Part shown: one piece after another, positions 11,692 to 24,080 of the stretch
Layout: each line of letters opens with the position of its first letter
Numbering within the stretch: position 1 is the stretch's first letter
NCBI GenBank assembly: GCA_947095535.1
Contig: OX352774.1
Location: 70,618,416 to 70,682,415 of the forward strand
Reading direction: 5' to 3'
DNA length: 64,000 bases
Origin: Poecilobothrus nobilitatus
Taxonomy: Eukaryota > Arthropoda > Insecta > Diptera > Dolichopodidae
The notes under the pieces: generated by a model
The model's input: the letters and a program-made list of their open reading frames with translations, nothing else
What the model was told of the DNA's origin: nothing
Database searches by the model: none
Made by a program: the position numbers and the translations under genes

Positions 11692-14228
11692 TTATTTTTT
11701 ATAATCTGTAAATGATAAACGACAGAACATTTACCTATATTTAGCTTTAACCATTATGTAAATTTAAGAAAACAAAAAAGGAAGAGCTATTGGGGGCCCA
11801 ACAATTTTCCTTAAACTTAGGCCTTCCCTTAATTAAGAATGGAATTAAAAATTAATTTAAAAACGAATCCTTATGCAAACGATTGAATTACGAATTCTTA
11901 GATTTTAAATTCGGATTTTTTTCGGAAAATGGTAAATATGTGTTTTCCACAGATACTTTTGTACTACAAAATTTTTTGCATATGATTCTTTTGAATTTAA
12001 AAAGTTTCACAATGGTTTTATACAAACTAATCATATTTCAATTTAAAATTTCTTGAAATATTTTAACCCTCAATTTAGAAAAAAAAGAAAAACAAAAAAA
12101 ATCGTTTCATTTTTTTTCAAATTGTTTTTGTCAAATATAATTAAAACAAAAAAAAAAAAAAAAGGTTATGAACACGGATTTAACCATTATTATTATGTAA
12201 CGCGATTTTTATAGCAGTAAAGCAAAATACAAAAAAAAAAAAAAAAAATTAATAAAAACAAAAACATTGCGTAACAGAATATGATTAAATCATAATAATG
12301 TTCTTAAACTTTTTTGTCTTTTTTTTTACATAATTAAAAATTACTAATGATTTTTTTTTTCATTTTTTTTCTTTATTCAGATGCTTTGAAAGTTTAAACT
12401 TTCAATTATACGGTAGATCTACTATTATTAATTGTTTCATTTAAAAAACAAAGAATAAAATTTTTCCATCTATAAAATTTTCCACCTAACACCTTTTCAA
12501 CTTCCCCGATATACCCTTAAAAACTCTTTATATATTGTATATAAAATTTTTAAGTGTGCGATTTTTGAATGTTAAAAATTTGAAAGGGGGTTGTGGTGGC
12601 AAAACAATTTAAAAAAATAAATTTTGCGTATCATTATGATTATTAAAAGCTTTTGAACTCATTGGACAAAACTTAGAATTATCATGATGAGGATTTTTGT
12701 TTTTTAGTATAAAATTTTTTTTTTTTGCGCGTTTTTTTCTTTGTTTTATTCATCTTCAAAGGTGGTAATTATTAAGAATTAGCAATATAACCTGTTATAT
12801 TAAAAAAAAAAACAAAAAAAAAAAACTTTGAACTTTTGCGTTAAAAAAATCACCTGTGAAATGAATCATTTCTAGAATAGGCACTTGTGTTCTGTTTTCA
12901 GGTATTCTGATATTTTAATCATTTTAATGCCTTGTTTTCGTTTTTTTTTTTTTTTTGTATATTTTAAAGTAATTTTATTATAAAAAATCTATGAGAATTT
13001 TTTTTTAATAGCTTTAAAAAAAAAATTTAATTTCACTACAAAAAAAAAAAAACAAATATGCGTTGTGCGTTACCGGTGTTATTTAATACGATTAATTGTA
13101 AAGATTCTTGGGAATTATCCGGTTATAAGAAAGTTTTTTAATAGTTTTGTATGTATTAATTTTTTGTTTTATTTAATTTTGTTCAAAATTAATAGTTTTG
13201 TTTATATAAAAAAAAACTTTATTATACTTTTAAAGTTTTTAAGGAAAAATAAAAATGTTTCGATTGTAGGTTAGATTAGTTTTGTCAACACAATTAACTA
13301 ATATTTTCATGGTACATCAGTTAATTTTAAACAGATATGTATGTTTGTATATTATCTAGAACTTTTGTTTCCAATTAAATGCACCTGTTTAAATGCACAA
13401 CTGAATTGTGTCAGCACATCTTTTGCTTTATTGCTTGCGTTGACTTAATTCAGTTGTAGTTAATTTGTAATAAATTTAGTCACAATCAAAAAGAACAAAG
13501 AAAAAAAAGAGTTGTTTTCATGCTAGAGGAAAAAGAAGATTAAGAAGACAGAATTTTACTCAAGACATAATTTTGTAGAGCTTATAGCTGTAGAAAGAAA
13601 TACCATATAAATCATATGGTTAAAAGTAGGAAAAATTAAGGAGCTTTTGAAATTTAATGCATATAGTTACTTAATGAGCTCATACAGTGTATATAATTTA
13701 ATTATAGCAACCGTTTATATATTTACAATTTAAGGGTTCTGACTGTAAAATTTAAGATTTTCTATATATAAGTAGTAGTAATACACTGCTTTGTTATATG
13801 AAATATGAATTGCATTTAAATTTTTGCTTGAAAAAATGAAAAAAAAAACGCTAAGTATATAAAAAACGCTAGTTCTATAAGAATCTACTAACATCGTTTG
13901 AAGTCCTTTTAAAATAAAATGTAACAAGGGAATCAAAAATATTAGTTTTATTAATAATTCAAAGGAATTGAAAACTTGAGAAAATTGAGATATTTAAATA
14001 AATTTATTCTGCAGTATCTATAAACGTACTCCTGAATTATTATTGCCAAGATTATGAATATATTTAAAAAAGTTATCACATTTATTTGTTTCAAAATAAA
14101 AATATAATCGTTATTAACAAACAGGACGTTAAGTTCTAATTTAATTTACTATCTATGATCTGTATATATGCAAATCATGCTATTATTTTAATATACGCGG
14201 TAACAAAAATTCCATCATATTAATAAAT
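11692..14228. other. Non-coding stretch with many homopolymers
   Basis: It has poly-A tracts at about 12147-12163 and 12230-12248 and poly-T tracts at about 12940-12956. Open frames (for example 13065-13274 + and 13730-13936 -) are F/I/Y/N-rich with no motif. No gene was recognised. Confidence 0.45.
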
Positions 14229-14456
14229 CTGCTTTATTTCAGAGAACCAATTATACAAAGCTTAAAAAATCAAAACAATAGTTTTAGCTGATGATTATTA
14301 AGTTTCCCTGAAACAAAGCCATATTTACACGTTTTTAGCTTTATTTCAGTTGCACATTTGAATTAAAGCCAAAATCATTAAGTTTTTATTTTGACTTTAT
14401 TTAATCTTTTAAAAACGAAATAAAGCCAAAATTAAAATGAAATAAAGTCAAAAACA
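14229..14456. repeat. Foldback structure, arm motif GAAATAAAGCC
   Basis: GCTTTATTTCAG, AGCTTTATTTCAG and GACTTTATTTAA in the left half face GAAATAAAGCCAAAA and GAAATAAAGTCAAAA in the right half, with GAATTAAAGCCAAAATC between. The motif is close to the GGAATTAAAGCC arms at 45560-46310, so the two loci may belong to one group. Confidence 0.6.
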
Positions 14457-14730
14457 TATTTAAACAGTTATACATTAATAAAGTACTTTTAATTCTATTT
14501 TTTTTTTAAATTTAAAATTGTAACCAATTATAAAATCCCTCCTATTTCAGACATTTTTTTTTCGGATATATTCAAAATATGTTTTTTAAATTTTTGTTAT
14601 TGCTTGAATTCAAAAACTAGGTTGGAAATTAATTTATAACTATAACTGCCAGATATTTTTTATACAATTTTAAAGGTTCAATTATTTGCAAGTATGTACA
14701 TATATACATACTTATATATGAAAGCACTAA

Positions 14731-15476
14731 TGCTGCATTCACCGCTTCAGATATTTGTTTTGCAGCACTCAGGCACTCGCATGTTTTTTATATTAAAATT
14801 TTAATTATCTTATTTATAATTCTAAATTTAGTTTGAGTGTTTTTTCTTCTCTCCGCAAAAAAAAGTTGATTTAACTTAAAAGTTTTGTGCGGAATTCTTT
14901 TTCATTTATCATTTTTTGACATTATACATACAACATATTAAAAAAAAAATTTGATGAGAAAGGGCACGGGGGAACTTAAAAATTTAAAAATTTTAAAATA
15001 AAAATAAACGTTAAATATTTAGTGTTATACTGTTATACTAAAAATATTATATTTGGAGTAATTTATGCTATTTTTATGTTTTTTTTTATAAATTTAAAAA
15101 CTTTAAAAACGACAAGAAGGGATCAGAAGCAAAAGGGTACAAGTACAATTTCTAAAGAAAAAGAGATAAGTGCAAATTTCGAACTAATTTAATTCCGAAC
15201 TTATATAACGAAATCCGAACTTATCTAATTCTTTTCAAAAATTGAACTTATACTCTTTTGCTTCTGTCTGACCCCTTATAATATTTTGTCAGCAAAAATT
15301 TTTTTATTTGATTCAGCAAATAAAGAAAAATAATTATAATGCAATTTTAAAATTTCAGCTGTTTAAATTTTTTTTTTCTGCAGAAAAATTGTTTTGAAGC
15401 GGTGAATCGTTGTTGAGATAATTCTCTTTTTTTTCAGAATAGTTCAGCAAAAATATGCCGAAATGGTGAACTAACC
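14731..15476. mobile_element. Foldback element, arm motif TTCACCGCTTCAG
   Basis: The left end ATTCACCGCTTCAGATATTT and TGTTTTGCAGCACTC are repeated in inverted form on the right, where (minus strand) GTTAGTTCACCATTTCGG, TTGCTGAACTATTC, GATTCACCGCTTCA and TTTTTCTGCAG follow one another. The right arm is therefore a doubled, degenerate version of the left. A related element is at 28013-28358. A second, unrelated palindrome (15116-15279) lies inside it, presumably inserted later. Confidence 0.65.
15116..15279. mobile_element. Small nested foldback, arm motif CCGAACTTATCT
   Basis: Left AAGGGATCAGAAGCAAAAGG then GTACAAGTACAATTT faces, inverted from the right, AAGGGGTCAGACAGAAGC then AAAAGAGTATAAGTTCAATT. 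The interior holds GATAAGTGC, CGAACTAATTTAATT, CCGAACTTATATAAC and CCGAACTTATCTAATT, again a degenerate short-motif array. Total length is about 164 bp. Confidence 0.7.
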
Positions 15477-18285
15477 ATAAGGAAAGATAAATGGAACGAT
15501 GACCAAAGTAAAATTCTTTTTATATTATAAAACTATATATATATATTATGATATTTATGTATATTTAATTTTCTGTTATTATTTGAAAATATAAATTACT
15601 TATATTTATATAATTTATAATTTCATATAACTATTTTTTAAATAAATTACATTTAAATCCACACTAATTATACATATATATACAAAAAAAAAAATTGTAT
15701 TAAAAATAGCACACACCATATTATATTTTATTTATATATACTTATTATTAATTAATAATTATTTTATAGATTATTTTTAATATTTATTCCATTTTATTAT
15801 TATTTAATATTAAAAAAAAAAAAAAAAAAATTAAAAAAAAGAGGGTTATCAGAGGAAATAAATATTCTAATTGCAGTTCGATTCGTTTTTACTATTTTTT
15901 TTTTTTTTATACTAAAATTTAATTAATTAATTTATAATATTATTACGCACCATTAACCGATAATAAATTTAATTATATATGTATGGAGTTATTAATTTTT
16001 TATTTTATAGAATTAATTATAATATATAGTAATACCGTATTTTCTTACTATAATTTTTTGTTTTAATTATAGAACTGCTAAGTCATTACAAATAGAATTT
16101 AACTACTGAATATAGGGACAACTAAAATGTCTACTTTTGTAATAATTTAATTTTCACCTTCTTTATAAAATAAAAAAAAAAACAAACAATAAACAAAAAA
16201 GAAAATAAAAAAAACAAAATAACGATTATGATAACCGTAATAAGTAAATATTATTATTTAAGGGGTACATATAGGTACAATATAATACAATACATACTTG
16301 AACATACAATATATCTATCTATATGTTCAAGCTTTTGGGGCTATCTTAAGTTAAAATGATTGTCTTTAAATTAATATTTTTAAATTTAGATATTTGAATG
16401 GATTTTATGTTTATAACGATTATTTAGAAAGGTATACTTAAAGAATAATTTTTACAAATCTTAAGGAAGATAAGCCTGAATCTATTATTTAGTTACTGTA
16501 ATGAAATTATTTTTTAGTTGGTATAACATTCTACATATTTTAAAAATATTTTAGGGATTTGGCATTTGTATTAGATAAAAAAACATATACATATGTATAT
16601 GTTTTGATTGTACATTGATTGTATATACAAACTTAAAATTATAATAAATACGAGAAGTTTATTGCGTCAATTCTAGGATACCCGTACGAACATAAACCAT
16701 CAAATTTAATCATTTTTTTCAACATTTCAGATATATGATTTAAATAAATACCGAGATATATTTATGTAAATTTTGGATTTGTATGACACCTACTCGGATA
16801 TACTTGACCAAATTGTAGAAGTCGTTGCGACATAAAAATTAATATCTATTGATAAAATTTTAAATATCCAGTTGTAATATATAATGAGTTATTTTTATAT
16901 ATAAAGAAAGAAGTTGTATGGCAACTATTCGAACACGATGCTCCAACTTGTTCAATTACAATAGTGAAACTATTATAACGGTTAATTGGGTAAAAATTTC
17001 AGAATTTTAGTTTTAATATTTTTGAATTATAATAAGAAGAGGCAGAGGGACGAATTCGAAAAATATTTATAGTTTAACATATCTATATATCGTCTTTTTT
17101 AAAGGTGTCACAAACTTGTACTGGTAAATTTATTATATCCTGAAAACTCTGTTCGTTTGGTTATTTAATATCTTTTTACACAGCTTTTATATATCGGACT
17201 AAATAAATAAGTAGTAAGATTATATATGATGAACGCGGATTACAAAAATTTTATTTTCATTGGTATTTTATAGCTCAAAAGTATAACGGGCTTTGTGTAA
17301 GAATTATAATTATACAAATTAATAAAATTTAAACTAAGAAAAACAAAATGCTTTAAACAAATTTGTATTTTAATTTTAATTATCAACAAAGCAGCATTTT
17401 ACGAGTGATATTATTGATTCAATTGTAAATATTATCAGTTTTTTAAAATTAATATCCATATGGCACATATTACCATGAAACTTTTAGTTTAAAGTTGACA
17501 TAATACAATAAGCTCTTTGTTATGGTTCTTTAACTCTTTATGTCCAAACAAAATTAGAAGCTTTACGACTTTTTCAATTTAATGATAAATTTTCGTAATA
17601 CCTATCACACGTTTAACTCATGATATGGGTATAAAATTCATAAATAATAATTGTCTAGGCTGGGAAAATTCATTAATTTGATATTTTTTCCAACAGTAAA
17701 ATATCGTTTTCTCTAAATTAATATAAAGTTTTTTAAATAATGTTAAATTTGAGAATAGCAGGATAATTGAGGAAACAATAGAAGGAAAACTGAATATTTG
17801 TTTTTTTTAATAGGATTATTGCATTATATAAGAGATATATTATATAAATATATATATATATATATAGATATATATAAAACATGTATATAGCTGTATATTA
17901 TCTGTACACTTATTTTTACATTTTATATATTATCTATAGTACTTATATGTAAATTGCATGTACAAAACTATAAATGGGAGCAAAAAAGTTTTCACACAAA
18001 ATAAATTTCGTATTAGTAAAAATCGTGTAAAAAAGATGCCGAACCTAAAAGTTTGTCGGATCAAAAAGTGTTCTCGGAAAAGTTATTGCTCTTTACATGT
18101 GTAATAATTTTCCTTTATGTAATAATTTTTTTTACAATAATTTTCTGTTGCAGAATGTAAAAATGGTCTTAGTAAAGTGGCAATTGAGTCCGACGACGAA
18201 TTTCTACCAAAAGCTTTTATATCAAAATCTTAAATATGAAATTTTATCGATTTAAATTTAGCCATTAGTCTGTTTAGCTCTACAT
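15477..18285. other. Non-coding stretch; TA repeats and two short palindromes
   Basis: TA/TATT-rich runs occur at 15530-15610 and 17840-17890, and poly-A at about 15812-15830. A 10-bp perfect stem CTTGAACATA/TATGTTCAAG spans 16297-16331, and a 26-bp perfect palindrome of alternating purine-pyrimidine type spans 16580-16605. No gene was found. Confidence 0.5.
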
Positions 18286-18380
18286 GTGCCTACAGACAAA
18301 CAGACACAGAAGCAGACATACAAACAGACAGACTGACACTAACAAACATTCAAACAGACACACAATCAGACAGAGAGACG
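18286..18380 (+). repeat. Degenerate CAGACA microsatellite
   Basis: About 90 bases of imperfect CAGA/CAGACA repeats (ACAGACAAACAGACACAGAA and onward to CAGACAGAGAGACG). It resembles the purine-rich tetranucleotide tract at the right ends of the R1 family, and may be an old R1 remnant, but no flanking R1 sequence is convincing. Confidence 0.7.
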
Positions 18381-19248
18381 CCACTGCAAAAATCCTTAAT
18401 TTAGGTTTTTACATTCCGGAAAAATGCATTAATGCAAAAATTTGAAGTTCGAAATTTTGGTTTCATAATAATACCTACCTTATACATTTAGACAATCGGT
18501 AAAAATATATAATATTAATAATATTTATAAATCAAATGCATAATATTTAAATTTATATCTTGATTGTAAGACAAAACAAGACCCTAATCTCTATATATAT
18601 GTAGAGATGTATGTATGTATATATTATTTAAAGTTAAAAAGTTTGTGAAAAAAAAGAATAGATCAGAAAAAAAAAAAATACTGATGAAATTTTAATTAAT
18701 TAAAAACATTAGAAAATTATTATTTTGCGATTTAAATTTTCAAAATTAGTGCACTCTAGCGTATGTTTCAAACTTCAAATTTTTTGTTTCATATTCATGA
18801 ACACTGAGGACACATCATATTTAATGAAAAATTATTTACTTTAAAAAAAAAATAAAGTAAATATGTATCTTCTTTCGATTCCCGCATAAACTAATATTTT
18901 CATTAGCATCTAAATTCAAGTATCCAGATTGTCCCATTCTATTAAAAAAATAAATGATGAAAAAACACAAATGGAATTAATATAAATTATTTTTTATTTT
19001 ATTATTTTCTCTTCTTGTTATCCAGAAGAATTTTTAAACAAGGTGTACAATATACATCAATGCATATAATACATCTACATATATATATAAACCTATATAT
19101 AATATATATGTATACAAATTTTAAACTGTTATAAACATATGTATTATTAAAAAATGTTATAAATTTTATTATTTAAACTGGTATAGAGTAGTTATTAATC
19201 ATATTACAGAAAAATATTAAAACATACTCATATAAAAATTTTCTTATC

Positions 19249-19280
<32 letters not shown>

Positions 19281-20220
19281 ATTAATACAAAATGTTTATA
19301 AAAAAAAATAAATAAATACAAGAAACAAAAATAAAAAGATCATTTTCAAATATGAAGTTCAAATACAAAAAAAAAAAAAAAATAAATAAATAAATAAAAA
19401 TAAATAATTAAATAAATATTTAAATAAAATATGATAAACGATGATCATTAAAAAATTTTTATTACATTGTAATCGCATACCCAACTAAAAATTAAAGGTA
19501 AATAAAGAATTTATTATTATTATTATTATTATTATTAAGTAAATTAATATACAGTAATGTTAAAATTATTCTCTTAAGTTTTAATACCGTTACAATGTAA
19601 TACCGCGTTAGTACTACTATAATAATATAAGGATTAAAAAAAAAAAATTATTGTGAATTTAAAAAAAAACATTAAATTTATGTATGTTTTATTTATATTT
19701 AAAGTAAAATTCGTTTTTAAATGCACGTATAACTTATACAGTGTATACAAAATAATAATTTTAATGGTATGACTTTGTGTGCTTAGAAATAATATTGAGA
19801 TACAAATACTTTTAATGTATACATACCTTCATATATTATATTATTAAATAAAATTTTTAGGCGATTTGTTTTTTGACATAATAGCTATATGGAAGTAATA
19901 ATTTTAACCAAAGAATTTAATACCTTATAGATATATATAGATATATGTAGGTATATATGTTATTGAAATTTTAAAATGTCTATTAAAGTCACAACCAGAC
20001 TAACCATGGAATTTCCTTTAATTAAAATAATATTGCAAGTACACTTAATACACATTGCAATATACATATTACCGACATGTAAACTTATTAGACATTCTCA
20101 AAATTCGATTATACCGATTTTTCGATTTTAGAAAAATAAAAGGAATTATTATGGTCACATGAATTCATTTTCATATGGTATTATTACATTTTCTAAAAGT
20201 CGAATGGTGGCGCAATAAAA
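18381..20220. other. Non-coding stretch with homopolymers and an ATT microsatellite
   Basis: It contains a poly-T run of about 23 at 19250-19273, an (AAAT)n tract at about 19380-19430 and (TTA)n at 19511-19537. No gene was recognised. Confidence 0.5.
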
Positions 20221-20410
20221 ATATCCTTATTGAACTGAAGTTGAAGTTACGAAATCAGAGTTTTACCATTTTTCAAAATAATTATATAAGTATACTTGGT
20301 TTGTTGATTCAGTCAAATGATAAAAATAAGGACAAATTTTAGAGTTAGTTACAAAATCAGGGTTGTACGTTGATGTGGATACATACTAGATTCTGAATTA
20401 TAGGAATGTT
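20221..20410 (-). repeat. Copies of the 86-bp core repeat
   Basis: GAAATCAGAGTTTTACC, then TTTTAGAGTTAGTTACAAAA, TCAGGGTTGTACG and AGATTCTGAATTATAGGA follow the order of the core units at 7.97-8.11 kb. About two diverged units are present on the minus strand relative to the consensus. No clear motif-array arms flank them here. Confidence 0.55.
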
Positions 20411-20584
20411 TTAAAACAATCAACACTAAAATTGTTGTAATTCACAATGCACTCAAATAATAAGTAAGACAGTAGTTGTCTTTGAAATGTAACGTTTTTA
20501 GACTTTAATAATATGTCTAATAAGTCACATGTGAATTGTGTCATTAATAAACATTTTGAAAGTTTAATAATACGTCATATTATA

Positions 20585-20900
20585 TACAGGGTGTCCGTAA
20601 CTCAAAGGTCACGAAGAACGAAGGTGATAGAGAAGTTCAAAACAAACAAAAAATTTTTCTGGAGGGGGGACTATTTCTAATGGTTTCCGAGATAACGCCC
20701 TTCAAAATAATTTCGTTAACTTTTTAAAGAAATAACAACATAATTTGCCCCTGCATAACATAGAAGATTCGGTTACTTGGTTATATCAAAAATATTGATA
20801 TTTTACACTGTTCATAAAAAACCTTTATTCTCTTATCTTTTACCGTTTTCGAGATAATTATCTAAATAGCACCATGTGTTTAACTGAAATTTTTGTTAAA
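20585..20900 (+). mobile_element. Repeat beginning TACAGGGTGTCCGTAA
   Basis: The stretch starts with ATATACAGGGTGTCCGTAAC and continues AAAGGTCACGAAG, GGTGATAGAGAAGTTC and CCGAGATAACGCCC, then CGAGATAATTATC. Sequences opening with ACAGGGTGTCC and carrying GAGATA blocks are common dispersed repeats in insect genomes. The right end cannot be fixed, and no coding part is visible. Confidence 0.45.
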
Positions 20901-21519
20901 AAAAATTATTTTCCATAATGTTAAAAAATAATATCATTAGTCATTAGTACATTAACATTACATACTTGGTAAGTAAGCAATAAGTAAGTAAATGTATTAA
21001 CATTATTGAAACGATCTCCTACCACTTGGAATAGAGAAAGATGGGAAGACTTAAAATAATTCGTAAAACAACACTCACGATCATGAATATATCTTCTAAT
21101 AAATTTGAATAAATAGACTATAATACATACATATATAATGGCTCAGTATTATCATGAAGCTTTCATAATCTTTATATCATGAAATAGTTCTATCACAGAA
21201 ATATCTTTTCAATTACCATCGGTTAACATATTATCAAAACTGTTGCAATATTTTTCGTTTGACATATGCCGTTAAAATCAGTTAAACATTCAAATGAATC
21301 TATATGAGTTTTCACAATTTCAAATCTTTTTACCTGTGGAATTCAGAATTGTATCTGATAGAAAAGGCAAAAGGAATTTTATATTTAGACTTTCAATCGG
21401 AATCAATCGGAGTTTTGTCATAGTTTTCGTAATTAAATTTACGTAAAATACTCGTTTGCAATGCATTATTGTCTTTAAAATGCAGAATAATTTCTAAATA
21501 AATATAATTATTTAAATTG
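20901..21519. other. Non-coding stretch, nothing assigned
   Basis: AT-rich DNA with no recognised gene or repeat, lying between the TACAGGGTGTCC repeat and the intact SINE. Confidence 0.45.
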
Positions 21520-21529
21520 AAAAACTATG
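21520..21529 (+). repeat. Target-site duplication, left copy
   Basis: AAAAACTATG directly abuts the 5' end of the SINE and recurs exactly at 21719-21728 after its A-rich tail. Confidence 0.85.
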
Positions 21530-21718
21530 GGGCCTCGGTGGCCTAACGGGTAAGAGCGTATAAAATATGCTGTAAACACCGAGGTAGTGTGGTTTCGAAT
21601 CCCACACACGTCCTAAGAGTTATTCTTCCTTACGACATTTACCGGCACACCTGAACAGGAAAGACTGTATAATTTCCTGTCCACATTTATGTGGCAGAAA
21701 AATGCATTAAAAAAAGAA
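21530..21718 (+). mobile_element. Intact tRNA-derived SINE (type 1)
   Basis: The head has a polymerase III A box (TGGCCTAACGGG, 21539-21550) and B box (GGTTTCGAATCCC, 21591-21603). CCTCGGTG and CACCGAGG in the head can pair. The body contains CTTACGACATTTACCGG and ends CCACATTTATGTGGCAGAAA, a perfect small stem, followed by an A-rich tail. The element is flanked by the perfect direct repeat AAAAACTATG (21520-21529 and 21719-21728), the target-site duplication of LINE-assisted insertion. It is about 189 bp and is the reference for the fragments at 1975-2090 and 39965-40057. It should depend on a partner LINE whose identity is not visible. Confidence 0.9.
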
Positions 21719-21728
21719 AAAAACTATG
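21719..21728 (+). repeat. Target-site duplication, right copy
   Basis: This is an exact copy of AAAAACTATG from 21520-21529. The boundary with the A-rich tail is uncertain by a few A residues. Confidence 0.85.
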
Positions 21729-23440
21729 ATCACACTATATATTACCGCTCTCACAAAATGCATGGATTGTGTATAATGTTGGGTCATCAGGCATGGTTTA
21801 GAGAATGCTCAAAGCTTTACTATTTGTTAAGCAAAACTATAGCTAAAACGTTATTATTGTTTACTATAATTATAAAACATACATAAAAATTATGACTGAA
21901 ATTAATAATTATTTAATCTCTGTTATACGATATTTAAAATAGATGTTTTGAAGTAATTATATATACTTTACATTAAATTACTATCTTTTAAAAATATGAC
22001 ATCCGTTTATAATATATACAAATATTTTAAGGATGATTATTTAAAAAAAAAAAAAAAAGTTATAAAACAAAAATAAATTTTTATGAATGAAATAATATGT
22101 TATCTGATAATGCAATGTAGTTTATTTATGTGATAATTCTCAAAAGTAGATTTTCTTATCATTTGTGAAATTGAGAAAGAAATATAGTTTATAAAATCAA
22201 TAAAATTATAATATTCATTAAAAAAAAACTAAATAGGTATACATGTGTATGTAAACAATATTACTAATGTTATTGATTTTAAATGAAATATTGGTTATAA
22301 ACTTGGGTATCGTATAAATAATAAATGGCGATTACTGCAATACTTATAAATATCAAGGTAATTGATGAGTAAATTAAGATTCAGAACACATGTTACTTCA
22401 GCCTATGTAAGACTTTAAGTGTAAGGATTAAATAATATATATTTTAAAAAGCCCAAGGTCCTACAGAACAGATAGGACAGATCCTTGGAGTATTAAAAAA
22501 AAACTGATAAATATATTGTCTGAAAGTATTTGAAAGAAAGACATTATAAGTATGTATAGCAAAATAGCAATATTATGCGCCACTTCTTAAGTCTTTTTTA
22601 ACTTTTTAGTATATTTTTTGTTTTTAAATTTGAATTGTAAAGTTTTTTTAAAGTTTTTTTTTTTAACATATTAATTTTGATTCAAAATTTTTGAAAGAAT
22701 TTTTTTTTTTTCAATTCAAAATTGGTTTTCATAATATTTAATACTTACTTAAATTTTAATTTATTTTATTTTTAAATATTTTCAATTCCAATTAAATTAA
22801 TTTTTTTTAATTTTATGCTAATTTATGTATTTTATGTGATTCACAAACTATTAATTATAAGAATTTTTTTTTTTTTTATCAAAATTAATATGTATTTAAT
22901 ATGTATTAGCAAAAAAAAAAAAAAAAATTGATTTTCTTGACCGACTTAAATAAAATCAAAAAATGTTTAATTAAAAATTGCGTTAAATTTAAATAAAAAA
23001 AAACTTTTATAATTAATATAAATTTAAATTTAATATTTTTGTTTTTAATAATAATTAAAAATTATTTTTTTTTTTTTAATTAATAAATTAAATCAGTTAA
23101 TTTAATTATGATCTCTATCACTATTCACTATTATAATCTTATTAAACGAACAACTGTAATACAACCGTTTTTGTTTTTGCTTTTTTCTATAGGTACATAT
23201 GTATAAATACATACATACATACATAAAATATATCAAAATAATTTTGAAATTTTAACACTTTCTTATATACCCAGATTAAAAGCTTTTAAAAATTATTTTT
23301 AATTAATTAACAATTTTATTAGTTTTTTTTTTGATTAAATTTTAACAAATTCATTTCTAACATCTACTAAATGAAAAAATGACTAAAAATCGCAAAAAAA
23401 AAACAAAAAAATTTCATAAAAATAAAAATTTTTTTTTTTT
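21729..23440. other. Non-coding stretch; short hairpin at 22453-22488
   Basis: CCAAGGTCCTA and TAGGACAGATCCTTGG form an imperfect stem. Otherwise there are poly-A/T tracts (22908-22927 and others) and no gene. Confidence 0.45.
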
Positions 23441-24080
23441 TGTTCACGCACGCACGAACCTAGAATTAATACTGAATTTGTTGTATGGATTGGAAAAGCC
23501 GCTATCCAACAAAATAAGCGAAACAAATAAACGGTTTAAAATGATCGTTGATCGCTGAGCTAAGCAGAAAATAAAAATATTTTTGTTTTTTTTTTTTTTT
23601 TTTGTTTTTTCATTATTATTGTTGTTATTTTTAATGTTGAACATTTTTATTCTTTACAGTCACTTTAAACCATGAGCGAAAAGCGAGCGTAAAAATCAAA
23701 AAAAAAAAACTGAAGAAGAAAATAAATGTAGAAAAAATGTTTTTTTTTTTTGTTGTATTTATTTTTTACATTGCGTTTTACTTACAGTGTTAAAAACAGC
23801 TGATCAAAATTTACAGTTTTAGTAGTGTTATAGTAGTAGTTAGTTAGAGTATAGCAGTAATCAACTGTGATTAAAAACTTAAAAAAGAAAAAAAAAATAA
23901 TAATAACAAAAATAAAACAATAATTACTCGATCAATGATGGTGTAAATGAAAAGGAAGAAAGAACAAACAAAAAAAAAAAAAAAAAGAAAAAAACAGAGA
24001 AAAAAAACAAAGAGGAAAATTAATTTCCTTTGATGTAAACAGGCAACATCAGCAGTAGCAGTAGTTATTAATTAATAGTT
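23441..24080. other. Region of mixed composition, possible untranslated exon or promoter (unproven)
   Basis: This 640-bp stretch is less uniformly AT than its surroundings. It holds CACGCACGCACGAACC, CCGCTATCCAACAAAATAAG, a GATCGTTGATCGCTGAGC block, the E-box CAGCTG (23798-23803) and GTAGT/TAGTTAG runs between A-rich purine tracts. Insect 5' leaders of long genes often look like this. There is no open frame or splice signal strong enough to call an exon, so this is only a candidate. Confidence 0.25.

Noticed and set aside
21530..21605. Possible tRNA gene with good A and B boxes
   Set aside because: It continues into a repeat body with an A-rich tail and 10-bp target duplications, and fragments of the same body occur elsewhere, so it is a SINE.
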